The translations under genes and the position numbers were made by a program. Below are positions 1-5,885 of a stretch of DNA of 8,454 nt, in pieces. Source of the DNA: UBA5794 sp964196275 (lineage in GTDB: Bacteria; Actinomycetota; Acidimicrobiia; Spongiisociales; UBA5794); assembly GCA_964196275.1 (NCBI GenBank), contig CAXMSN010000099.1:1-8454 (forward strand), in the 5' to 3' direction. The notes under the pieces are model-generated. The model worked only from the letters and a program-made list of their open reading frames with translations. It searched no databases and was not told the origin of the DNA. Within the stretch, counting starts at the first letter, position 1. Each line of letters starts with the position of its first letter.

Positions 1-305
1 ATACTCATCGGCCACACCAGCCAGAGGGGCACCGCAGACACATCGGACAACCAACCGAGGCCGACGATCGGGATGATCATGGCGGGTAGATGCTCGAACG
101 AGAGATCGACGTATGGGACGGCGCCGTCGAGAATCGAGTCCGCGAGATCTCGGTAGGAGTTCACATCGGAGACCAATCCCGTACGCAGCGTCCCGTTGAG
201 ATCGAGGAGGGCGAATACATAGGACACGAGGAAGGCAACCAGACCGGCGATCACGGCGACAGTGACCAGCCTGCGCCGACGGTTCGGTCCTGTGAGAGCG
301 TTCAT
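1..305 (-). CDS. Partial multi-pass membrane protein, GT-C/GT87-like glycosyltransferase (N-terminus only)
   Basis: The minus strand from the ATG at 305-303 is open to the window edge, giving 101 complete codons without a stop, so the gene is cut off at its C-terminal side. The protein begins with an arginine-rich cytoplasmic stretch (R9-R12). A hydrophobic first membrane segment follows at about residues 13-34, and a second begins around 75-98. Between them is a polar loop with SDVNSYRDLADSILDG and VPYVDLSFEHLP. This pattern (D-x-x-x-Y, then I-L-x-G-x-x-P-Y-x-D, F-E-x-x-P) is what I know from the first extracytoplasmic loop of GT87/DUF2029 and related GT-C mannosyl- or arabinosyltransferases. 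These use polyprenyl-phosphate sugars outside the membrane. The family call is inference from one loop; substrate is unknown. A weak purine-rich GGAAAG lies just before the start. The gene is divergent from the methyltransferase. Confidence 0.72.
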   Translation of the reverse strand, partial: MNALTGPNRRRRLVTVAVIAGLVAFLVSYVFALLDLNGTLRTGLVSDVNSYRDLADSILDGAVPYVDLSFEHLPAMIIPIVGLGWLSDVSAVPLWLVWPMS

Positions 306-308
306 GTC

Positions 309-337
309 TTTCCACATCTGATGTGGCACGCTATACG
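309..337 (+). promoter_or_regulatory. Candidate sigma70-type promoter for the plus-strand gene cluster
   Basis: A TTTCCA hexamer (309-314) and TATACG (332-337) are separated by 17 bp; each matches four of six consensus positions. This is the only non-coding stretch upstream of the methyltransferase and the tightly packed genes after it, so a promoter is expected here. Weak hexamers of this quality also occur by chance. Confidence 0.35.
312..326. promoter_or_regulatory. 15-bp perfect palindrome, candidate operator between divergent genes
   Basis: The sequence CCACATC-T-GATGTGG is a perfect inverted repeat with 7-bp arms around a single central base. It lies in the 59-bp gap between the divergent membrane-protein start (305) and the methyltransferase start (365). 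It overlaps the promoter-like hexamers on both strands, a typical position for a dimeric repressor site. The cognate regulator is not visible in the window. A 1-nt loop makes an RNA hairpin unlikely, so a DNA-binding site is the better reading. This is inference from symmetry and position only. Confidence 0.4.
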
Positions 338-346
338 GGCTGTCAA
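318..346 (-). promoter_or_regulatory. Candidate divergent promoter for the membrane-protein gene
   Basis: On the minus strand a perfect TTGACA (346-341) is followed, after 17 bp, by a poor -10 hexamer CATCAG (323-318). Transcription would begin only a few bases before the ATG at 305, giving a very short leader. The -35 is convincing and the -10 is not. The element overlaps the palindrome at 312-326. Confidence 0.33.
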
Positions 347-364
347 TGAATGAGAAGTACCACG

Positions 365-1081
365 ATGGACAATATGGGCGTCGAGAATTGGGACGACATC
401 GCACCCTGGTGGATTGCCGAGGTCGATGGTGACCCTGCATACGGGACCGATGTCCACCCGCTGTACCGGTCCCTCCTGCCTGCCGAGTCCGGTATGGTGC
501 TTGACCTCGGTTGTGGTGAGGGTCAAGCCATGCCGTTCACTCAGGGATGGACCGTTGGAGTTGATCTCTCGCATCGACTCCTCACCGAGGCTTTGGAGCA
601 CGGTCCGTGTGTGCGGGCTCACCTGCCCGATCTCTCATCCTTTCGCGATGATGTCTTTGACACTGCCGTCTCGATCTACCTTCTTGATCTGATCTCTGAC
701 GAGACTCGGTTCTTCTCGGAAATCGCACGGGTCGTGAAGCCAGGAGGCGCACTTGCGATCGTCATCAATCACCCGGTGTGCACTGCCCCCGGATCCGCCC
801 CGATTGGCGACACGGACGGTGAAGTGCTCTGGCGGTGGGGGAGCTATCACCACCGCGGGTCAAGTTTCGAGATCGGAGGTGGACGGAACCTTGAGTTCTT
901 CCACCGGCCCATCGATGTCCTTCTCAACGAAGCGACAGATGCTGGATGGGCTCTTGAGCGGATCGATGAGCGCCCACTCAGTGCAGCCACGATCGAGCGG
1001 CTGCCGGAATACGTCGGACAGGAGGCTGTGCCCCGTCTTCTCGGCGTTCGATGGAGGAACGGTCCTGTTCCTGGTCCGTAG
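365..1081 (+). CDS. Class I SAM-dependent methyltransferase, substrate unknown
   Basis: A 238-residue protein with the Rossmann-type methyltransferase core. Motif I is VLDLGCGEG (45-53), which binds the methionine part of SAM. The acidic end of strand 2 is VGVDLS (64-69), motif IV is around FDTAVSIYLL (98-107), and the post-motif RVVKPGGALAIVI (122-134) is typical of the Methyltransf_11 group. The C-terminal part (135-238) has no signature I recognise, so small-molecule, lipid or other substrates remain open. I chose the ATG at 365 because GAGAAG at 352-357 sits 7 nt ahead. In-frame ATGs at 350 and 374 are alternatives, and the one at 350 has no clear ribosome site. It is the first plus-strand gene after the divergent promoter region and ends 21 bp before uvrC, so co-transcription with uvrC is likely. 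Confidence 0.85.
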   Translation: MDNMGVENWDDIAPWWIAEVDGDPAYGTDVHPLYRSLLPAESGMVLDLGCGEGQAMPFTQGWTVGVDLSHRLLTEALEHGPCVRAHLPDLSSFRDDVFDTAVSIYLLDLISDETRFFSEIARVVKPGGALAIVINHPVCTAPGSAPIGDTDGEVLWRWGSYHHRGSSFEIGGGRNLEFFHRPIDVLLNEATDAGWALERIDERPLSAATIERLPEYVGQEAVPRLLGVRWRNGPVPGP

Positions 1082-1102
1082 CGGCATCGGTACCATCGGG
1101 TC

Positions 1103-2944
1103 ATGCTTGTGAGGCCTACTCCTTCGTCGGTTCCGGATGGTCCCGGCGTTTACATATTCCGCGACCAGCATGGCCGTCCTCTCTATGTTGGGAAGGCGAA
1201 GTCTCTTCGTAAGCGAACGGCGAACTACTTCGCACGGGATCTCCAGCCGCGGACGCGATCCATGGTCGAGTCCGCCGATGACCTCGAGTGGATCGTCACC
1301 GACTCCGAGGTCGCGGCGCTGATGCTCGAATACACCCTGGTTCATGAGTACCAGCCGCACTTCAACGTTCGGTTGAAAGATGACAAATCGTTTCCCTACC
1401 TCGCCCTCACGCTGAACGAGGAGTGGCCGCGAGCGAGCGTCGTGCGCGGGAAGAAGCGCAAGGGTGTCGAGTACTTCGGACCCTACGCCAAGGCGTACTC
1501 GATCCGGCAGACGCTTGACGGGCTCTTGCGCACGTTTCCCGTACGAACGTGCACGGACGCGAAATTCAGGAGACATGAGGCAACGGGAAAACCATGCCTT
1601 CTCTTTCACATCGAGAAGTGTTCGGGGCCGTGTGTAGGAGAGGTCACAAAAGATCGATATGACGAACACGTTGACGGCTTGGCAGCTTTTCTTGGCGGTG
1701 AGAGCGATGCGCTTCTCGAGGACGTCGACAGTGCCATGGTGGAGGCGTCCGACAAGCAAGAGTTCGAAAAGGCGGCGAGGCTCAGGGATAAGGCGGCAGC
1801 AATGCGTTTGGCCCTTGAGCGGCAGGAACTTGTGACGGAGCGAAAGGAGAACCTTGACGTCATCGCGATCGACGAGGACGATCTTGAGTTCGTGCTCGTC
1901 GTCCTGAACGTTCGCGCTGGACGAGTCACCGGGCGCCGGACGATGGTGGTGGATCGTGTGGAGGATCTCGATACACCTGAATTTATCGGGCGGATGCTCA
2001 GCCAACTCTATGGTGAGGTCGCTCCGCCGAAGGAGGTCTTGGTTCCGGTCGAACCGGACGATCCAGGCTTGTGGAGGGAGTGGCTTGCATACCGCAGGGG
2101 AGCCGCGGTGTCGCTGCGCGTTCCGAAGAGAGGAACGAAGCGCTCGATTATGGAAATGGCGAAAGCCAACGCCGGGGAGGAGTTCAATCGCCACAGGCTG
2201 AAGCGTCACTCGGACCACAACGCAAGAGCGCGAGCACTACGAAGCCTCCAAGACACGCTCTCGCTCCCGGAGTCTCCGCTCAGGATCGAATGCTATGACA
2301 TCTCGACGATCCAGGGGACGTTCACGGTAGCGTCGATGGTCGTATTCGAGGATGGCCTGCCAAAGAAGAACCAGTACCGACGATTCAAGATCAAGAGCAT
2401 CGACGGTCAGGACGACTTCGCATCTATGGAAGAAGTGATCAGGCGGAGGTTCACCGCGTACCTTTCCGAACGAAAACTTCCGCTCGAGGAGCAGGGTCGG
2501 TTCTCTTACCCCCCGAGTCTCGTTGTTGTCGATGGGGGGAAGGGCCAGCTTGGTCGAGCGGTGAAGGTGCTGAATGAACTTGGGCTCGACATCCCGGCGA
2601 TCGGCCTTGCAAAGAAGCTCGAGGAGGTGTTCGTCCCTGAACAGTCGGATCCCATCGTGATCGAGCGAGGAGAGGAATCTCTCTATCTGCTACAACGTGT
2701 GCGTGACGAGGCCCACCGATTTGCCATCACGTACCACCGCAAGCTCAGGGACCGATCCATGGTCGATTCCATACTCGACGATGTGCCAGGCATCGGTCCT
2801 GGGAGAAAGAAAGTACTGATCAAGAGATTCGGATCCGTCAAGAAGATGCGAGAGGCCTCACAAGACGAGCTCGGTGGGGTTGTTCCCGATAGTGTGGCAG
2901 CTGCACTGTACGCGGCACTACACGGGGCGCAGATCATCTCATGA
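1103..2944 (+). CDS. uvrC: UvrABC system protein C, nucleotide excision repair endonuclease
   Basis: UvrC makes the two incisions flanking a DNA lesion after UvrA/UvrB loading. The 613 residues match the family length. In order, the protein has: an N-terminal GIY-YIG nuclease (GVY 15-17, YVG 28-30, conserved Glu76), four cysteines C150, C165, C173 and C177 spaced like the reported UvrC iron-sulfur ligands, a UVR motif for UvrB contact around 219-244 (FEKAARLRDKAAAM), an RNase H-like nuclease (IECYDIS with D399, DD at 437-438, VVVDGGKGQL with D477, H538), and a C-terminal helix-hairpin-helix pair (VPGIGPGRKK 561-570 and the segment after it). All the catalytic elements I could check are present, so it should be active. 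No strong ribosome site precedes the ATG, but the following sequence (VPDGPGVYIF) is the normal UvrC N-terminus. Its stop overlaps the rapZ start by 4 bp. Confidence 0.98.
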   Translation: MLVRPTPSSVPDGPGVYIFRDQHGRPLYVGKAKSLRKRTANYFARDLQPRTRSMVESADDLEWIVTDSEVAALMLEYTLVHEYQPHFNVRLKDDKSFPYLALTLNEEWPRASVVRGKKRKGVEYFGPYAKAYSIRQTLDGLLRTFPVRTCTDAKFRRHEATGKPCLLFHIEKCSGPCVGEVTKDRYDEHVDGLAAFLGGESDALLEDVDSAMVEASDKQEFEKAARLRDKAAAMRLALERQELVTERKENLDVIAIDEDDLEFVLVVLNVRAGRVTGRRTMVVDRVEDLDTPEFIGRMLSQLYGEVAPPKEVLVPVEPDDPGLWREWLAYRRGAAVSLRVPKRGTKRSIMEMAKANAGEEFNRHRLKRHSDHNARARALRSLQDTLSLPESPLRIECYDISTIQGTFTVASMVVFEDGLPKKNQYRRFKIKSIDGQDDFASMEEVIRRRFTAYLSERKLPLEEQGRFSYPPSLVVVDGGKGQLGRAVKVLNELGLDIPAIGLAKKLEEVFVPEQSDPIVIERGEESLYLLQRVRDEAHRFAITYHRKLRDRSMVDSILDDVPGIGPGRKKVLIKRFGSVKKMREASQDELGGVVPDSVAAALYAALHGAQIIS

Positions 2945-3816
2945 GCGATACGACAGCGGGACCCAGGATCTTGATCGTCACCGGCCTGTCGGGTGCTGGT
3001 CGATCTACTGCGGCCAACGTGCTCGAAGACCTTGGATTCTTCGTCGTCGATAACTTGCCGATGGACCTCATCGGAGACCTCGTCAACTCCATCGGCTACG
3101 GCTTCGAACGGCGAACCAAGATAGCGGTCGTCGCCGACACGAGGGCAGGGATGAACGCGGTCAACCTTGATCGCGCGTTGATCGGACTCCAGCGTGCCGG
3201 CCTTCCCACGGTGGTGCTGTTCTTGAACGCGGACGACCGCACACTTGCTAGACGATTCGAAGAGACGCGGAGACCGCATCCCGTCGACGCGGAGTCGCTC
3301 GCAGAATCCATCGCCACGGAACGCGTCGCTTTCGAGGATGTGCGTGCAGCATCGGACGTGATAATCGATACGTCGGACCTCAGTGTGCATCAGCTCAGGG
3401 ACAGGGTGAGAGGTGCATTCACCGACGCGGACGCACAGCCCTCTATGCGTGTCGATGTCACGAGCTTCGGCTTCAAGCGCGGCCCCCTTCGAGTTGTTGA
3501 TCTGATGTTCGATGTGCGGTTCCTCCCCAACCCGCATTGGATACCGCATCTCAAGGAGCTGACAGGCCAGGATGCCGCAGTGCAGGAATACGTGTTCAGC
3601 CATGACGAGGCTCGGGTGTTCCTCGAGAAGGCCACGGACATGCTCGACTACCTCATCCCTCTGTACGAAGCGGAAGGCAAGTCGTATCTGACGATCGGGG
3701 TCGGATGCACCGGGGGCAAGCATCGAAGCGTGGCACTCGCTCATGCGATCGGGTCACACCTGGAGGAGAGCGGTGTCGCGACGGTCGTCAATCACAGGGA
3801 CATGCCGACGCCATGA
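2941..3816 (+). CDS. rapZ: RapZ/YvcJ family P-loop nucleotide-binding protein
   Basis: A 291-residue member of the RapZ (YvcJ, formerly UPF0042) family. In E. coli, RapZ binds glucosamine-6-phosphate and controls the small RNA GlmZ; in Gram-positive bacteria it is an NTP-binding regulator without a settled role. The N-terminal P-loop is GLSGAGRST (15-23), followed by VVDNLP (35-40), ADTR (65-68) and RRFEETRRPHP (104-114). The conserved C-terminal domain includes SFGFKRGP (175-182), DVRFLPNPHW (191-200) and the signature GCTGGKHRSV (255-264). Arginine replacing the Walker A lysine is, to my knowledge, normal for actinobacterial members. The gene overlaps uvrC (ATGA at 2941-2944) and yvcK (ATGA at 3813-3816), so translation of the three is probably coupled. 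The exact role in this organism is not shown by the sequence. Confidence 0.96.
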   Translation: MSDTTAGPRILIVTGLSGAGRSTAANVLEDLGFFVVDNLPMDLIGDLVNSIGYGFERRTKIAVVADTRAGMNAVNLDRALIGLQRAGLPTVVLFLNADDRTLARRFEETRRPHPVDAESLAESIATERVAFEDVRAASDVIIDTSDLSVHQLRDRVRGAFTDADAQPSMRVDVTSFGFKRGPLRVVDLMFDVRFLPNPHWIPHLKELTGQDAAVQEYVFSHDEARVFLEKATDMLDYLIPLYEAEGKSYLTIGVGCTGGKHRSVALAHAIGSHLEESGVATVVNHRDMPTP

Positions 3817-4787
3817 CTCTCGAGGGCACAGCCCCGCAGGCCCTTCTCGCGGAACTCGACATGAACTTCGATGGCCCTCGTGTGGCTGCAGTTGGTGGCG
3901 GACACGGATTGTCTACGGTGCTCCAGGCCGCGCTGACATACGCAGGGCGTGTGGACGCCATCGTATCTGTCTCAGATGATGGGGGATCGAGCGGAAGGCT
4001 CGCACCCCACCTCGACATCCCGCCCCCAGGCGACGTGAGGAAATGCCTGTTAGCGCTCACACCGGATGAGTCGATCTGGAAGCAGATCTTCGATTACCGA
4101 TTCGAGGATGCAGACGTCGCAGGCCACTCTCTCGGAAACCTGATCCTCGCAGCGCTCGCAGACATCGAGGGGTCCTTCGAGGCTGCCTTGATGCGGGCCG
4201 AAGGGCTTCTCAAGGCATCAGGTTCCGTCGTGCCAGCCGCGGCCGAGCATCTCAGTCTCGTCGCCGAGACCGCCGATGGACTCCTGCGTGGCCAGGTGAC
4301 GATCTCTCGCCACCGCGGTCGCGTCGAACGCGTGGATGTCGACCCTGCGAGTGCGGCCGCCACGCCGAGAGCGATTCAAGCGATCGAGGAGGCAGACCAG
4401 ATCGTTCTAGGCCCTGGCAGCCTTATCACGTCAACGATCGCAGCCATGCGTGTCCCGGGCATCACGGAGGCTATCAACCGCTCCAAGGCGCATCTCGTGT
4501 ACGTCTCGAACCTGATCACTCAGGATGGAGAGACATTCGGCATGGACGCGGCCGACCACATCGACACGCTCCTGCGCCTGACGGGAGTTCGCCCTCCCGG
4601 TACTATCGTCTGTAGCGAAAGCGCAATAGACATCTCCTTGCCACTTCAGAGCGTTTCGTACGATGCCGAGATCCTTGCGACCTACGGTGCGGACCTGACG
4701 ACAGCTGATCTCGTCGACCCCGCGGTCGAGTGGCCGAGCCACGATCCACGGAAGCTGGGGGATGTCCTCAAGACCATCGGCCGATAG
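3813..4787 (+). CDS. yvcK: YvcK family gluconeogenesis/cell-envelope factor (CofD-like fold)
   Basis: YvcK proteins (CuvA in mycobacteria) bind UDP-sugars. In studied Gram-positive species they are needed for growth on gluconeogenic carbon and for normal peptidoglycan synthesis. The 324 residues show the family blocks: VAAVGGGHGLS (24-34), VSVSDDGGSSGRL (51-63), PPGDVRKCLLAL (71-82), GHSLGNLILAAL (104-115), LGPGSLITS (199-207) and YVSNLITQDGET (230-241). I chose the ATG at 3813 because it forms a 4-bp ATGA overlap with the rapZ stop. Upstream in-frame starts would run through rapZ coding sequence. An AGGGA at 3796-3800 is rather far for a ribosome site, so coupling to rapZ is more likely. The gene directly downstream is gap, with no whiA between them. 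Confidence 0.96.
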   Translation: MTLEGTAPQALLAELDMNFDGPRVAAVGGGHGLSTVLQAALTYAGRVDAIVSVSDDGGSSGRLAPHLDIPPPGDVRKCLLALTPDESIWKQIFDYRFEDADVAGHSLGNLILAALADIEGSFEAALMRAEGLLKASGSVVPAAAEHLSLVAETADGLLRGQVTISRHRGRVERVDVDPASAAATPRAIQAIEEADQIVLGPGSLITSTIAAMRVPGITEAINRSKAHLVYVSNLITQDGETFGMDAADHIDTLLRLTGVRPPGTIVCSESAIDISLPLQSVSYDAEILATYGADLTTADLVDPAVEWPSHDPRKLGDVLKTIGR

Positions 4788-4792
4788 GTTTC

Positions 4793-4797
4793 AGGAG
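4793..4797 (+). promoter_or_regulatory. Shine-Dalgarno site of gap
   Basis: AGGAG sits 5 nt before the gap ATG at 4803, inside the 15-bp gap after yvcK. It is one of the two clear ribosome sites in the window and supports the annotated GAPDH N-terminus, which matters because an unusual insertion follows soon after. Confidence 0.8.
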
Positions 4798-4802
4798 CAT
4801 CC

Positions 4803-5885
4803 ATGAAGGTAGCAATCAACGGGTTCGGGCGGATCGGAAGGAACTTCTTCCGAGCAGCAAAGGGCGGTTCACTCAGTACGCAACTGCGTGAGGCGCTCGC
4901 CGGAATCGACGTAACCGACACGACATCCATGGCGTCGGCCTGGGGAGACGTCAGCACGGCCCTCTCTGGGATCGACATCGTCGCGATCAACGATCTTGGC
5001 GATGTGGACATGAACGCCCATCTCCTCAAGTACGACTCTGTCCACGGCACGTATCCGGGAACCGTCGAGGTTGTCGACGGCGACATCGTGGTCGACGGTG
5101 ACAGTTTCAAGGTGTTCTCCGAACGCGATCCCGAGGATCTCCCTTGGGCGGAACTCGGTGTTGACGTGGTCATCGAGGCCACAGGAGTGTTCCGCACACA
5201 CGAAGCAGCGTCGAAGCACCTCAAGGCGGGTGCCAAGTACGTGATCGTGACCGCACCGATGGGGGATCCGGACGTGTCCCTGGTCCTGGGTGTGAACGAC
5301 GATGACCTTGACCTCGACGACCACACCATCATCTCGAACGCTTCTTGCACAACGAACTGTCTTGCCCCGATGGCGAAGGTGCTCGATGACGCCTTCGGAA
5401 TCGAGCAAGGCATGTTCACCACGGTTCATGCGTACACGAATGATCAGACCGTCTCAGACGTCATCCACTCTGACCCTCGGCGCGCACGGGCAGCAGCACA
5501 GAACATCATCCCGACGGGCACCGGAGCCGCTTCCGCCGTCGGCAAGGTACTGCCGGCTTTGGACGGGAAGCTGTCTGGTACGGCGCTCCGCGTCCCGGTC
5601 GCTGACGGATCGATCACTGACCTGGTCGTAACCTTGTCGCGAGACGTGACAGTTGAAGAAGTCAACGATGCGCTACGGGCGGCAGCAGAAGGTCCTATGA
5701 AGGGCATCATGCGCTACACGGAAGATCCGATCGTGTCGTCCGACATCATCGGAGACCCCCACTCTGTGATCGTGGACGGTCTTTCGACGATCGTATCCGG
5801 CAGAACGGTGAAGGTGTTCGGCTGGTACGACAATGAGTGGGGTTACTCGAGCCGACTCGTCGACTTGGCTCGCAAGCTTGGCTGA
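4803..5885 (+). CDS. gap: Glyceraldehyde-3-phosphate dehydrogenase with an N-terminal-domain insertion
   Basis: GAPDH interconverts glyceraldehyde-3-phosphate and 1,3-bisphosphoglycerate with NAD(P) in the cytosol. The dinucleotide motif is INGFGRIGRNFFRA (5-18), the second strand ends in AINDL (61-65) with Asp64 placed to bind the adenine ribose, and the catalytic site is SNASCTTNC with Cys182 and His209 (TVHAYTNDQ). The end WYDNEWGYSSRLVDLA (341-356) is canonical. The usual length is about 335 residues; this one has 360. The surplus lies at about residues 20-56: roughly 40 residues separate FRA from IVAIND where about 9-10 are usual. The frame is intact and base composition is unremarkable. 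The positions equivalent to Leu187-Pro188 of the Bacillus enzyme are Val220-Ile221, so NAD versus NADP preference should not be assumed. The ribosome site AGGAG supports the start. The pgk gene overlaps the 3' end. Confidence 0.98.
   Translation: MKVAINGFGRIGRNFFRAAKGGSLSTQLREALAGIDVTDTTSMASAWGDVSTALSGIDIVAINDLGDVDMNAHLLKYDSVHGTYPGTVEVVDGDIVVDGDSFKVFSERDPEDLPWAELGVDVVIEATGVFRTHEAASKHLKAGAKYVIVTAPMGDPDVSLVLGVNDDDLDLDDHTIISNASCTTNCLAPMAKVLDDAFGIEQGMFTTVHAYTNDQTVSDVIHSDPRRARAAAQNIIPTGTGAASAVGKVLPALDGKLSGTALRVPVADGSITDLVVTLSRDVTVEEVNDALRAAAEGPMKGIMRYTEDPIVSSDIIGDPHSVIVDGLSTIVSGRTVKVFGWYDNEWGYSSRLVDLARKLG

Noticed and set aside
90..353. Plus-strand open frame of 87 codons at the left end
   Set aside because: It overlaps the minus-strand membrane protein, whose translation has proper membrane segments and a recognisable loop. 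The plus-strand version has neither.
860..2218. Long open frame on the minus strand opposite the methyltransferase and uvrC (about 450 codons)
   Set aside because: It lies wholly antisense to two genes with clear family motifs, its translation shows no recognisable domain, and long antisense frames are common in GC-rich genes.
2983..3009. Arginine instead of lysine in the RapZ Walker A motif (GLSGAGRST)
   Set aside because: Looks like a lost key residue at first, but to my knowledge actinobacterial RapZ/YvcJ proteins commonly have arginine here, so it is a lineage trait.
2683..3744. Long minus-strand open frame opposite the uvrC 3' end and rapZ (about 350 codons)
   Set aside because: Antisense to conserved coding sequence, with no motif of its own and an implausible composition. 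Treated as a shadow.
3705..3812. Longer N-terminus for yvcK starting at 3705
   Set aside because: The extra 36 residues are read from the rapZ 3' end in another frame and look random (rich in Arg, Gly, Cys). The ATGA overlap at 3813 is the standard junction.
4776..4785. 10-bp palindrome ATCGGCCGAT at the yvcK stop codon
   Set aside because: It has no loop, no U-tract follows, and it encodes the last residues of YvcK. It is not a terminator and is short enough to occur by chance.
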